Position numbers and translations under genes: made by a program | The notes under the pieces: generated by a model | Told to the model about the DNA's origin: nothing | The model's database searches: none | What the model saw: the letters and a program-made list of their open reading frames with translations, nothing else | From: JAEUIE01 sp047602475 | GTDB lineage: Bacteria > Planctomycetota > Planctomycetia > Gemmatales > HRBIN36 | Length of the DNA stretch: 64,000 bases | NCBI GenBank assembly: GCA_047602475.1 | Contig: JASGHE010000001.1 | Location: 1-64,000 of the forward strand | Direction: 5' to 3' | Shown here: positions 42,474-52,423 of the stretch, piece after piece | Position numbering within the stretch: the first letter of the stretch is position 1 | How the letters are laid out: every line of letters begins with the position of its first letter

Positions 42474-43178
42474 ATGCAACTCACCGACTTTCTGCAACAC
42501 ATCATCACAGCCATCGGCTGCGGATTGATCATTGGCCTGGAACGCCAATGGCGACAGCACCCCGCTGGTTTGCGTACCAACGCCCTCATCAGTCTGGGCT
42601 CGTGCTTGTTTGCCAGTCTTTCCACACTCGTTGAGCACGATTCCAGCCCGACTCGAGTCGCCGGCCAGATCGTCACCGGGGTCGGCTTCCTTGCCGGTGG
42701 CGTCATTCTGCGGGATGGCCTGACAGTCAAAGGACTGACCACCGCTGCCACCATCTGGTGTACCGCCGCCATCGGCACGTTGACCGGGTGCGGCTTCCTG
42801 CTCTATGCCATGATCAGTACCGGGTTTGTTCTCTTTCTCAATTTCGTGATGCATCCTCTGGGCCAATGGGTTGACCATCAGACAAAGAAATGGTCCAGGC
42901 CGGATCAACGCTTTCAATTACAAGTCACCAGTACGGTTGAGAGCAGTTCACTGGTGAGAATGATGATCGTCGAATACTTCCAGGCCCAGCATTCGATTAC
43001 CCTTCAGTCCATCACGCAGAAAGATGGAAAAGAGAGCGGCACCGTTCAGGTGATTGGGCAGTTCGCAGCCAGTGAAAAATGTGATGACGCCCTCGAAGGC
43101 TTGATGGGGATTCTGCACCTGGAAAAAGGCGTCTCTGAAGTGCGATGGGATAAGCAGTTGCCTGAGCCTTCAGCATAA
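42474..43178 (+). CDS. MgtC/SapB family membrane protein
   Basis: This 234-residue protein has the MgtC core: LQHIITAIGCGLIIGLERQW, then GLRTNALISLGSCLFA, then QIVTGVGFLAGGVILRDG and GLTTAATIWCTAAIGTLTGCG. Four to five transmembrane helices fill the first 140 residues. The soluble C-terminal domain (about 85 residues, alternating beta and alpha) resembles the ACT-like domain of MgtC. MgtC proteins are linked to magnesium limitation and intracellular survival in pathogens; in free-living bacteria the role is unclear. The start 42474 is chosen for the hydrophobic region. No Mg2+ transporter gene is adjacent. Confidence 0.85.
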   Translation: MQLTDFLQHIITAIGCGLIIGLERQWRQHPAGLRTNALISLGSCLFASLSTLVEHDSSPTRVAGQIVTGVGFLAGGVILRDGLTVKGLTTAATIWCTAAIGTLTGCGFLLYAMISTGFVLFLNFVMHPLGQWVDHQTKKWSRPDQRFQLQVTSTVESSSLVRMMIVEYFQAQHSITLQSITQKDGKESGTVQVIGQFAASEKCDDALEGLMGILHLEKGVSEVRWDKQLPEPSA

Positions 43179-43249
43179 GGTTTTGCATTGACAAGAATGA
43201 TCTTTCATGAGTATAGCTGGCCCGTTGATGACTATCTGGGCATGAAAAC

Positions 43250-44101
43250 ATGCGGTATTGGCTGCCACTGCTCATACTCAGTGTCGGATCGCTTGCCCTC
43301 GCTCAGGATGGCAAGCTCGATTCCATCCGTCAGGATGTACGCGCTCCTCGCAACGATTCCTCTGGTTCATCCAGTTCATCTTCAAGCTCAAGTTCGTTCG
43401 GCTCGGATGATCCAGAAGTTTCCCTTTTCTTTGCCAAATTAGGTTTCTACGTCGTCACTTCACCTTTTACAATTCCGCCAGCGATCCTCTGCGATCACTA
43501 CGATACACCCGCTACCTTCGTGGCTTACCCCTATGCCGAGAATTGGAAAGGACTGATGCAATTCGGAATGGAAAGCCACAAGATCGATGATGTTGTTCCC
43601 ATCACATGGGAGAATCTGATGAGCTTGCGGGCCAGTGTTGAGGAAGGCAATAACTTCAATGGCATCAATCGACTTGGTGTCACTTTCCTCGTCGATACCA
43701 TGACCCGTTTTGGAATCAGTGGCAAAGTGAATTTCTATGAAGAGAAAACTGCTACTACTCTCGATCAACTGACTATTGGTGATCTCAATCTGCTCTTTCG
43801 CTTTGCCCAATCTGAACGGGCACAGTACCACGCAGGCGTGGGTATTCGCTTTCTCAATGACCGACAACAAACTGATACAGGCGTTAACTTCGTCTATGGC
43901 TTTGATTGCTTTCCCATCAAACCTGTCTCATTAGGTATGCAATTCGAATTTGGCACATTAGGCAACGCCTGGGTTTACCAGGCCACCGGCCGCATCGGAC
44001 TCGTCTGGAAGTTCTCCGAAGTCTACGCCGGCTATGACTACTTCCACATCGGCAGCCAGGTGCTGCAAGGTCCGATGGTGGGGTTACGGATTTGGTTTTA
44101 A
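43250..44101 (+). CDS. Outer-membrane beta-barrel-like protein
   Basis: This 283-residue protein has a signal peptide (MRYWLPLLILSVGSLALAQ). A polar segment contains a run of ten serines in SSGSSSSSSSSSSFGS. The rest shows alternating hydrophobic strands with aromatic residues, for example GISGKVNFYEE, YHAGVGIRFLND, GVNFVYGFDCF and KFSEVYAGYDYFHIG, and ends in LRIWF, a C-terminal aromatic residue as in outer-membrane barrels. The serine run may be a spacer. Function unknown; a porin-like or structural barrel is the best guess. It converges with the second DUF1549/DUF1553 gene with a 5-bp gap. Confidence 0.65.
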   Translation: MRYWLPLLILSVGSLALAQDGKLDSIRQDVRAPRNDSSGSSSSSSSSSSFGSDDPEVSLFFAKLGFYVVTSPFTIPPAILCDHYDTPATFVAYPYAENWKGLMQFGMESHKIDDVVPITWENLMSLRASVEEGNNFNGINRLGVTFLVDTMTRFGISGKVNFYEEKTATTLDQLTIGDLNLLFRFAQSERAQYHAGVGIRFLNDRQQTDTGVNFVYGFDCFPIKPVSLGMQFEFGTLGNAWVYQATGRIGLVWKFSEVYAGYDYFHIGSQVLQGPMVGLRIWF

Positions 44102-44106
44102 AGTGC

Positions 44107-47100
44107 TCACTCCCTCGTAATCGTCTCATCCAGATTGAGCAATACTCGGGCCACCAGCGTGTAGCTGGCCCATTGGGTCGGCGTGGTGCCGGCGGGTGGT
44201 TTCTCTTTCAGATCCTTGCTGCCAAAGATCACCTCAGCCGGGCTGAGCCAACCTTCGGCAAAGCGATCTCGATGTTTCTTGAGCAGTTTCTCCAGTTCTG
44301 CCTTTTCCATCTCCGTGGGCATTCGGCTGGTGCAAAGAAGGAAGCCGAAGCTGAGCCGAGCTGCATCGGTATCGCCGCCCTCACGTAACATCCTCTGCCC
44401 CAAGGCTCGGGCTGTCTCGACAAAGACGGTCTCATTGAGTGTGGTTAACGCCTGAAGCGGCGTGTTGGATCGAACCCGCTTCACGCAAGCCGCATCGCCG
44501 TTGGGGGCATCGAAGTTCGTGAGCATGGGATAGGGGGTAGACCGCCGCCGGAAGGTATAGAGCGCCCGGCGATACCGGTCGCTGCCCTGCGCTTCAATCC
44601 AGGTGAACGGTCCATAACTGGTAGGGGGCTGAAAGAGGAAGCTCGGTGCCGGTGAGTAAATGGCTGGCCCGCCCACTTTCGGATCAAGCAGACCGCTCAC
44701 TGAAAGAGCTATGTCCCGCACCACTTCGCCATCGACCCGCAACCGAGGAAACCGGGCGAGCAGACGGTTGTAAGGGTCTTTGGCCAGCAGTTCAGCAGTG
44801 ACCTTGGAACTCTGGCGATACGTCGCCGACAGCACAATCAGCCGATGCAGCTTCTTGATGCTCCAGCCCTGCTCCATGAACTCCACCGCCAGCCAGTCGA
44901 GCAGTTCAGGATGCGAAGGCATTTCACTCTGCACCCCCACATCTTCAGGGGTCGTCACCAGGCCATTGCCAAAGTAGCTCTGCCAGACTCGATTGACGAA
45001 GACCCTCGCTGTCGTCGGCGACTGCCGATCAGTGATCCACTCCGCCAGGGTCAGCCGAGAGGGCTTGGCATCACTCTTGGGCAGCGGATGCAGAAACGCC
45101 GGCACCCCCGTCGTCACCGACTTGTCTGGCTTCAGAAAGTCGCCCCGTTTGAGCAGCCTCGTATCCCGTGGCGTCTCTCGTGACTGTGCCACCAGAGCGC
45201 TTGCCCCCACGGGCCACTGTTTCCATAACTCTTCGATCTCATCGTTGCTGGTCTTCCATTCAGGCACCGTGGTCCGCCAGTACGAAAAGAGCGTCGCCTG
45301 CTGCGCCGGGGTACGATCCTTCGTCGGCACCTGCAACACCTCCAAGACCCGTTGTGGCAACACAACCCCCTCTGCCCCCTCTTCATCCGTTGCACTCAGC
45401 CTGAACCGACCCAGGTTGTTGTTCATGTGATCATCTGAGTTCCAGCCACCATGCTGCTGGGTCAGATAGATGTCCAACGTACTACCCGCCGGAATACTGA
45501 TCGGCTTCTCCGGCACGAACATCGCCACCCGTGGCTGATTCCGTCGCCCCGGCCCCTGATCGATCCCCCACGCCGTCTCGTTCTTCCCATCAATGGCAAA
45601 GTCGATGGAACCGGTGATTCGCTTCTTCCCTGATTTATCATCGTATGTCGCTTCCAGATCACGAGTGGGGTTGCTGTAATCGGCGACAGCCTTGATGAAT
45701 TTCACGTTCTCCTTCTTGGCCTTCTCCTTCTTCTCCGTTACTTGCGCCTTGAACTCGCTGAGGGCAAACGTGCCAATAAACGACCGTCCAGGGCCATTGC
45801 AGGGCAGGTTGGGATCGTTGAGCAACTCCAACCGAAACGCCTTGATCGTCGTCAGTTCACTGGGGCCTTTGAAATGGGTATCGAACTTGGTCGGAGCATA
45901 GCCCTGACACAAAATCGATCCATCCTTCTGAGGCAGATACCGCTGACCATTATCCCCGGCGTTCTCCAACTGGCGGAGCACCGTCCATTTGACCTGCTTC
46001 TTCTTGACCTCTTCCTCCCACCTCGACATCCGCTGCTGCCAATCAGCATTCCGATGTTGCAGCCCTTCCTCGATCTCCTTCATCTTCGTCTGCAACTCCG
46101 CCACCTTCATTAACTCATTGGGCGCATAGACCACCCGCTGGGCTTCGTAATCGTTGTTTAAATAGGCGAAGAGCCGATAGTACTCCTCATGCGTGATCGG
46201 GTCGAACTTGTGAGTATGGCACTGGGCACACTGAATCGTAATCCCCAACATCCCCTTACCGATAGCGTCCATGCGATCGAACATCGCATCCATGCGGAAC
46301 TGCTCCGGATCTGCCCCGCCCTCTTCATTCAGCATCGAGTTACGTAGAAAACCGGTAGCGACGATCTGATCCTGGGTGGCGTTCGGCATCAAATCACCGG
46401 CCAGTTGTTCCCTCAGGAACTGATCATAAGGCAGGTCACAATTGAACGAATTGACCACCCAGTCTCGATAGAAGTAGACCTGCCGGGACTTATCCTTCTC
46501 GTACCCATCCGAATCAGCATAACGAGCTGCATCGAGCCAGTGCCTGCCCCAACGCTCTCCATAATGAGGCGAGGCCAGCAGCTTCTCCACGACCTTTTCG
46601 TAAGCCGTCGGCGAAGGGTCTGCCAGGAACGCATCGACTTCCGCAATCGTCGGCGGCAACCCGATCAGATCAAGATGTAATCGACGTAACAGGGTGATCT
46701 TGTCTGCCTCAGATGAAGGTGAAAGCCCTTCCTTCTCCAACTTGGCCAGGATGAATCGATCCACGACATTTCGCACCCACTTCGAATCGACTTTCGCCAG
46801 CGGCGGTCGCACCGGTGCTACGAACGCCCAATGCTTTGCGGTCTTTTCCCCAGCCAGCGACTCAGGCCACTCCGCCCCTGCTTCAATCCATTTGCGTACC
46901 AACTCAATCTGCTGTGTCGACAACTTGTCCTTCGTCGGTGGCATCCGCTTCTCAGCATCATCACTAATAAGCCGCTGATAAAGCTCACTCTCACCCGGCT
47001 TACCCGCAACAATACCCACCTTCCCCGATTCGCCCCCGGCCCTGGCCTTGCTCCGAACATCTAGCCGCAGCCCCGACTTCGACTTCTTGCCGTCATGACA

Positions 47101-47253
47101 CTGGAAACACCGCTCCTTTAGAATGGGCAGAATCTCCTTCTCAAAGCTGGGGCTATCCCCGAACGCCACCGAAGCCGATACCTCGCCCGGCTTCATCACG
47201 CTAAGAACGATCATCCCCACAACACTGCATGCAATCATCAACTGCTTGAACAT
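44107..47253 (-). CDS. Cytochrome c / DUF1549 / DUF1553 secreted protein
   Basis: This 1048-residue exported protein has the PSCyt1-PSCyt2-PSD1 layout: a signal peptide, a heme domain with CFQCH at residues 49-53, DUF1549 with a further CAQCHTHKFDP, and DUF1553 (TARVFVNRVWQSYFGNGLV, NTPLQALTTLNETVFVETAR). Between the last two lies a non-LamG region of about 250 residues with a long charged helix (MKVAELQTKMKEIEEGLQHR) and a beta-rich part. This differs from the LamG insertion of the first copy. ATG 47253 is chosen because GAGGTGGGG lies seven bases upstream; a GTG at 47265 overlaps that signal. No DUF1501 gene is adjacent. Confidence 0.9.
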   Translation of the reverse strand: MFKQLMIACSVVGMIVLSVMKPGEVSASVAFGDSPSFEKEILPILKERCFQCHDGKKSKSGLRLDVRSKARAGGESGKVGIVAGKPGESELYQRLISDDAEKRMPPTKDKLSTQQIELVRKWIEAGAEWPESLAGEKTAKHWAFVAPVRPPLAKVDSKWVRNVVDRFILAKLEKEGLSPSSEADKITLLRRLHLDLIGLPPTIAEVDAFLADPSPTAYEKVVEKLLASPHYGERWGRHWLDAARYADSDGYEKDKSRQVYFYRDWVVNSFNCDLPYDQFLREQLAGDLMPNATQDQIVATGFLRNSMLNEEGGADPEQFRMDAMFDRMDAIGKGMLGITIQCAQCHTHKFDPITHEEYYRLFAYLNNDYEAQRVVYAPNELMKVAELQTKMKEIEEGLQHRNADWQQRMSRWEEEVKKKQVKWTVLRQLENAGDNGQRYLPQKDGSILCQGYAPTKFDTHFKGPSELTTIKAFRLELLNDPNLPCNGPGRSFIGTFALSEFKAQVTEKKEKAKKENVKFIKAVADYSNPTRDLEATYDDKSGKKRITGSIDFAIDGKNETAWGIDQGPGRRNQPRVAMFVPEKPISIPAGSTLDIYLTQQHGGWNSDDHMNNNLGRFRLSATDEEGAEGVVLPQRVLEVLQVPTKDRTPAQQATLFSYWRTTVPEWKTSNDEIEELWKQWPVGASALVAQSRETPRDTRLLKRGDFLKPDKSVTTGVPAFLHPLPKSDAKPSRLTLAEWITDRQSPTTARVFVNRVWQSYFGNGLVTTPEDVGVQSEMPSHPELLDWLAVEFMEQGWSIKKLHRLIVLSATYRQSSKVTAELLAKDPYNRLLARFPRLRVDGEVVRDIALSVSGLLDPKVGGPAIYSPAPSFLFQPPTSYGPFTWIEAQGSDRYRRALYTFRRRSTPYPMLTNFDAPNGDAACVKRVRSNTPLQALTTLNETVFVETARALGQRMLREGGDTDAARLSFGFLLCTSRMPTEMEKAELEKLLKKHRDRFAEGWLSPAEVIFGSKDLKEKPPAGTTPTQWASYTLVARVLLNLDETITRE

Positions 47254-47362
47254 CAAGTTCCCCACCTCTATTCAGGCCCAGTACAAACCCCAGCACAAAC
47301 GTAACTCTTCGGAATCATTACAACATATAGAAGCACGTTCTACAAGAGACTGGTAGCCTTCC

Positions 47363-48346
47363 ATGACCATTCGATGCCTTGCCCTCTTCTGTATGATCAG
47401 CCTCGCTGCCTGGTCGCAGGAACCGCCTGCTCTCACCAAGCCCATTCCCTTCAATACCCCAGAGGCCGACGCCATCGTCTCGAAGATGCAAATCTTCCCC
47501 AAGGACAACGCTTGGAACGTAGACATCACCACTTGGCCCATCGCCGACAACTCAAAAGACTTAATCAACAGCATCGGCCCCAACCTCAAGCTTCGTTCCA
47601 ATCACGACATGGCCTACATCCTGGTTCCTCCCAACCAGAAACTCGTCGACGTCAAGATCAACGGCTACCCCGACGAATCGGACAAGGGCCCCTACCCCAT
47701 CTCTGACGAACTCCCCATCGAAGGCTGGCCCAGCGAGTACCGCACCCGCAAACAGGGCCGACTTCTTACTCTTCTAGATGTGCAGCGCGACGTGCTCAAC
47801 GAAGGCGGTGATCGCCACGCCATCATCGTCGATCCCACCCGGGGCAAGCTCTACGAGTTCTTTGGCATGAAGCGCACGGATCATGGTTGGGAAGCGGCTC
47901 AGGCTTCGATCTTCGATTTGAACAGCAACGCTCTCCGCCCTGCCGGCTGGACATCCGCCGACGCTGCCGGCCTGCCCATCTTCCCCGCCATCGTTCGGTA
48001 CGATGAGATTCAACGTGGAGAGATCAACCACGCACTACGCTTCACCGCCCCCAAGACACGCCGGGCCTATGTTCATCCCGCCACCCACTTCGCCAGCAAA
48101 CTCGACGACCCGAAGCTGCCCAGAATGGGTGAACGCTTCCGCCTCCGCAGCGACTTCAACATGACAGGATATTCCAAAGAAGCACAAGTAGTTTTGAAGG
48201 CCCTTCAAAAGCACGGCATGATTCTCGCCGACAACGGCATCGCCTGGGGCATGTCGTTCGCGCCCGATGAACGCATGAAAGTGTTGCATGATGGACTGCG
48301 TAAAGTCAGCGGCAAAGACTTCGTTGTAGTAACGAATCCCCAGTAA
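47363..48346 (+). CDS. Secreted protein of a widespread unnamed family
   Basis: This 327-residue protein has a signal peptide (residues 1-18, MTIRCLALFCMISLAAWS). It belongs to a family I recall from bacteria and some eukaryotes by these features: FPKDNAWNVDITTWPIADNS near the start, DESDKGPYPI, DRHAIIVDPTRGKLYEFF, then DLNSNALRPAGWTSADAAG (segment), and FPAIVRYDEIQRGEINHALRF with TRRAYVHPATHFAS. The conserved Asp, His and Trp residues suggest an enzyme or carbohydrate-linked role, but no activity is known to me. The frame is complete. It is monocistronic. Confidence 0.7.
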   Translation: MTIRCLALFCMISLAAWSQEPPALTKPIPFNTPEADAIVSKMQIFPKDNAWNVDITTWPIADNSKDLINSIGPNLKLRSNHDMAYILVPPNQKLVDVKINGYPDESDKGPYPISDELPIEGWPSEYRTRKQGRLLTLLDVQRDVLNEGGDRHAIIVDPTRGKLYEFFGMKRTDHGWEAAQASIFDLNSNALRPAGWTSADAAGLPIFPAIVRYDEIQRGEINHALRFTAPKTRRAYVHPATHFASKLDDPKLPRMGERFRLRSDFNMTGYSKEAQVVLKALQKHGMILADNGIAWGMSFAPDERMKVLHDGLRKVSGKDFVVVTNPQ

Positions 48347-48634
48347 ATTTGAACACCACACGATGGCAGCCTGAAGCGCCAGCGAGGGGGGGGCGTGCAA
48401 TAGCCCCACACTTTTTTCCATTACCTCCACAAAAATATCGCTCTTTTCCAGAGTCAAGGAATTGTGTTGTACTGCTGAGGAATTAGCCCCCTCCTGACCG
48501 TTACCTTCATAAATATTTGCCCAAATCTTCTATTTTTTGCTTGCAGAGTAAACCCAGCTTCACCAGAATGCCACATAACAGAGATTTCGTCATACTTTTC
48601 TCTCTGCACTTTAACCGCTCACCGTGAGTAAAAC
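48347..48634. other. Intergenic region with a degenerate REP-like sequence
   Basis: A run of eight G residues, GCGTGCAATA and then GCCCC (about 48387-48411) looks like a degenerate third copy of the REP-like palindrome around fusA. Nearer the next gene, CTCACCGTGAG (48619-48629) is an 11-base hairpin or operator candidate just before the start codon at 48635. No gene is supported. Confidence 0.35.
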
Positions 48635-51600
48635 ATGCTCAGCACCACACCCGTTGGAACTTTCTGCAAAGTTATCCGTCCAAGTGGCATTAAAAAATTG
48701 CTGATGGCGACTGCTGCTAGCCTGCTTTCGTTCGGGGCAGCACATGCTCAGACGAACGGAACTTGGAATGCAAATGCCTCTGGTAATTGGAGTACTGCGA
48801 CAAACTGGGTGGGAAGCACGGTGCCTGGTTCTGGCGGAGTGGCTACATTCACTTCATTCTTTGGTCAAACGGGTAGCTTGACTGTTACTCAAGACGTCGT
48901 TGGCTTATCTCTTTCTGGCATTACATTCAACTCTACCTTTTCACCAGCTTTCACAGTCGCTGCTGGTCAGCCAATAAGCACTACAGGTACCTTTACTGTC
49001 AACGCCATAGATTCTGTCTCTAGTGCCTTATCTGCTTTCTTCACTACGCAAAACACGATATCACTCCAACTCACTGGCACTGGTGGGTTTACTAAAACGG
49101 GCAATGGCGCTGTAACGCTAGCAAATGCCACTAGCAACTATACCGGCAACGTATTCATCAATGCAGGAACATTGAACATCGGTACTGGTACAGATGCCAA
49201 TTTTGGCGCTGCTGCAAATACCGTTACGATCAATGGTGGCTCACTCCTCAATACTCTAGCTTTGACAAGCACTAGGACCTTTACCATCGGAGCAAGCGGA
49301 GCGACATTCCAACCCTTCGCCACACTAACTTTAAATGGAACTCTCACAGGTTCTGGAGCTTTGGTACGCAACACAAGCAGTGCTTTTATTATTGGCGGAG
49401 ATGCAAGTGGGTTCACTGGTTCTATCAAGAATGAGACGGGAACATTAACTCTCAACGGCTTCGCTGGTGCCACTCAACAAGTTGGAGGCACTTCCACTAT
49501 CGACCTCGCAGGTGGTCTTACTCTTGATAACGGAACTGCTAATAATCAAAACCGACTCGCAGACACTCGCGGCATCATCTCACGAGGCGCGGAAACCGCT
49601 TTGATCGGCAACGCCGCGGGTACGAACGAAGTTCTTGGCAATCTTACTTTGGAATCAGGCACTTCAGTAGTTACTGTCACTCCAAACGCAGCAGGCCAGG
49701 CAAGTCTGTCGTTTACCGGCCTCACCAGAAACAACCGTTCCACGGCACTCTTCCGCGGAACAGGGTTGGGCGGTACTCCAGCTGCAGCCATCGGTAATAT
49801 TCTCTTTACCGCATCGCCCGGAACTTTGGTTGGTGGCGGCACTAGCCCACTGACCACATCAACTGCCTCGATTTTGCCTTTTGCGTTCGGGTCTACCTCT
49901 GCAACCGCCGCAACTCTGAACAGTTTTGTTACCTGGGATAACACTACGAATCGTATTGTTCCATTAGACCTCACTCTTGGATATTCATCCAACATCACAA
50001 CAGCGGTAGCACTTGATAATGTAAATCAGAATGCTACAGCGGCACTTGCTGTACCAACCACCATTAATGCTTTACGCGTCGCGCCTGCTGCCGCCATTAC
50101 CATCAGTGGTTCACCCCTAACCATAACTAGTGGTGCGATACTGAGTACAACCACCACTACAACGGCATTAACGACTATTTCTGCTAATGTCTCGGCACCA
50201 TCGGGAACAGAAATAATCATTCATGCTCAGGGTGGCGCGCCTGATGCCACGGCGGGTACCTTTGGCGGATTGCAGATTTCTGGAGTTATTTCCGGAAATA
50301 ATGGCTTGACCAAAGGTGGTGGTGGCAATTTCAGTGGAGTTCTTAGTTTAACTGGAGCCAATACCTACACAGGAACTACTACCCTTAATCAGGGTGTGCT
50401 GATGGTTAATGGAACGATCGCCAATGATGGTGTTACTCCTGGCCCCCTCGGACTTAGTACTTCTCCAATTGTGATGCCAGGTGGTTCATTTGGTTCAGTT
50501 GTCATCATGGCTGCGGGCGGAGCTACGACTTTTAATCGTGACATTAACATCATTGGTGGCGGGTCAGGCACTAAGCAACTCGGAACCTTGCGGGCTGTCG
50601 ATAGTCTCACCATTAATGGCAACATTAACCTAAACAATCCCAACGGGAACAGGTTTGATACCCTAGTTACACTTGGAACAACTGCCGGTGGAATCTCGGG
50701 GCAAACGGTAACTGTCAATGGAATCATTTCAGGCAACGGAGGAGTTACTGATAATGGATTAGCTGCGATAATCACACTTAATGGAGCCAATACCTATTCT
50801 GGTGGCACTCAATTGGGAGCCAGTACTTACATCTTGGGGAACGATTCTGCACTGGGCACTGGAATTGCATTCGTTACTGGAACAGCAACTATCCAGGCTG
50901 GCGCTTCTCCACGTGTTATAGCCACACCCGTTCAGCTCACGAATAACGTAACCTTTGCAGGCACGCAGAACTTGGAGTTTTCCGGCAACTTTGATCTTAA
51001 CGGACAGCGAGTACTCACTGTCAACACAACACCAGGCAATGTGTTGCTGTCCGGAGTTGTCAGTCGTGGCTCCATTTTCAAAAGCGGTGCAGGCACCCTG
51101 ATTCTAAGTAACACTGGAAATACCTTCCCGGGCTTTACTGTGATCCAGACTGGAACTGTGATCGCCGCAGGTAATGCAGGCGTGGCTTCTGGAGTACTCG
51201 GGTCGAGTACGATCACTAATGTGGGCCGCGTTCTCATGGGAAATGCGTCCTCCTTAGCAACAGATAACATTTCCTTCCTGACCAATGGAGCATTTACCAT
51301 TGGGGTTCCAATTCAGGTAAATGCCAACAATACCACGGGACTTTTGACCATCGGTGGTACTAACACTTCCGGTACAGCCACCTTCTCAGGGTTCGTTGGA
51401 TTAAATCGAGGACCTACTCCAACGCCTACTCGATTTACCGCCGCTACCGGCGGCACAGTTGACGTTACTGGTCAAATCTTTGACTTCGTAGCTGGCTCTA
51501 CAGTTGACGTGGTTGGCACAGGTACCGTGAAGTTTTCCAACAACACAAACAGTTACGCTGGTGCAACACGCGTCTTCTCAGGCGCTACGCTCATTGCCAA

Positions 51601-52312
51601 TAACACGACCGGCAGTGCAACTGGTACCAATACCGTCACCGTCAATGCCGGCGGTACTCTCGGTGGCAATGGCATAATCACGGGTGCCGTCACCAACAAC
51701 GGCACCATCAGCCCGGGCAATTCGCCTGGCAAGCTGAGCATCAACAACAACGTCACTTTCGGAAACAACAGTAACTACTTCGTGCAGATCAGCGGCCCAG
51801 GCGTATTCGGCGGTGGAACAGCCGGTGTTGATTCCGATCAACTGGCACTTACCAACGCTACCTCCACCTGGACCATTGGAACCGGTGTGACGCTGAGCAG
51901 CCAGCGCATCAGTGGGTATTCACCAGCCTTCGGTGATGCTTATGTGATTATCAATAACACCAACACGACTCCAAACAGCGGCATTGGAACCTTTGCCGGC
52001 CTCGCTGATGGCGCTTTCTTCTCCTTCGATGGCCAGACGTTCCAGATTCGTTACAACGTGCCAGCTACCTTCATCATCGGCAGTCCATCCTTTGATCCCA
52101 CCAACAGTGTGATCACTTGGGCCGGTGATGATGGCTATGGCGTAGGTGGGCTTGATAACGGCGGAAACATCGTCATCGCCGCGGTTCCTGAACCGGCCAC
52201 TATCGCTCTGATGGGCCTCAGTGGTATTGCTGCGATTGGCACTTACCTCCGCCTGCGTCGCCGCAACAAGTTCGATTCCGAAAAGAACCTCTCTTCGGTC
52301 AAGTTGAGCTAA
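48635..52312 (+). CDS. Autotransporter-type beta-strand-repeat protein with PEP-CTERM tail
   Basis: This 1225-residue surface protein has a signal sequence (GIKKLLMATAASLLSFGAAHAQ) and the N-terminal WNANASGNWSTATNW found in autotransporter-associated repeat proteins. The body is built of beta-strand repeats such as NTYTGTTTLNQGVLMVNG, NTYSGGTQLGA, NSYAGATRVFSGATLIANN and GTLGGNGIITGAVTNNGTI, ending in SPGNSPGKLSINNNVTFG. This is the TIGR02601-type pattern of a right-handed beta-helix. The C-terminus is a PEP-CTERM tail: VPEPAT, then a hydrophobic helix, then RLRRRNKF. It has no autotransporter barrel, so surface release would use exosortase. The composition (Thr, Gly, Asn, Ala) is unlike its neighbours. 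A strong terminator follows. Confidence 0.88.
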   Translation: MLSTTPVGTFCKVIRPSGIKKLLMATAASLLSFGAAHAQTNGTWNANASGNWSTATNWVGSTVPGSGGVATFTSFFGQTGSLTVTQDVVGLSLSGITFNSTFSPAFTVAAGQPISTTGTFTVNAIDSVSSALSAFFTTQNTISLQLTGTGGFTKTGNGAVTLANATSNYTGNVFINAGTLNIGTGTDANFGAAANTVTINGGSLLNTLALTSTRTFTIGASGATFQPFATLTLNGTLTGSGALVRNTSSAFIIGGDASGFTGSIKNETGTLTLNGFAGATQQVGGTSTIDLAGGLTLDNGTANNQNRLADTRGIISRGAETALIGNAAGTNEVLGNLTLESGTSVVTVTPNAAGQASLSFTGLTRNNRSTALFRGTGLGGTPAAAIGNILFTASPGTLVGGGTSPLTTSTASILPFAFGSTSATAATLNSFVTWDNTTNRIVPLDLTLGYSSNITTAVALDNVNQNATAALAVPTTINALRVAPAAAITISGSPLTITSGAILSTTTTTTALTTISANVSAPSGTEIIIHAQGGAPDATAGTFGGLQISGVISGNNGLTKGGGGNFSGVLSLTGANTYTGTTTLNQGVLMVNGTIANDGVTPGPLGLSTSPIVMPGGSFGSVVIMAAGGATTFNRDINIIGGGSGTKQLGTLRAVDSLTINGNINLNNPNGNRFDTLVTLGTTAGGISGQTVTVNGIISGNGGVTDNGLAAIITLNGANTYSGGTQLGASTYILGNDSALGTGIAFVTGTATIQAGASPRVIATPVQLTNNVTFAGTQNLEFSGNFDLNGQRVLTVNTTPGNVLLSGVVSRGSIFKSGAGTLILSNTGNTFPGFTVIQTGTVIAAGNAGVASGVLGSSTITNVGRVLMGNASSLATDNISFLTNGAFTIGVPIQVNANNTTGLLTIGGTNTSGTATFSGFVGLNRGPTPTPTRFTAATGGTVDVTGQIFDFVAGSTVDVVGTGTVKFSNNTNSYAGATRVFSGATLIANNTTGSATGTNTVTVNAGGTLGGNGIITGAVTNNGTISPGNSPGKLSINNNVTFGNNSNYFVQISGPGVFGGGTAGVDSDQLALTNATSTWTIGTGVTLSSQRISGYSPAFGDAYVIINNTNTTPNSGIGTFAGLADGAFFSFDGQTFQIRYNVPATFIIGSPSFDPTNSVITWAGDDGYGVGGLDNGGNIVIAAVPEPATIALMGLSGIAAIGTYLRLRRRNKFDSEKNLSSVKLS

Positions 52313-52334
52313 GCTCGACACCATCGTGATAAAC

Positions 52335-52363
52335 AAAGACCTCGCCTTCACGGCGAGGTCTTT
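52335..52363. terminator. Bidirectional terminator after the repeat protein
   Basis: AAAGACCTCGCC (52335-52346) pairs perfectly with GGCGAGGTCTTT (52352-52363) around TTCAC, followed by TTGC. It separates the convergent repeat protein and prfA genes. Confidence 0.85.
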
Positions 52364-52423
52364 TGCTTGGTTTCACTCATTGGTGAGCATCACAAGGCAC
52401 TCACTGACTGGTCCTTCAACTTA

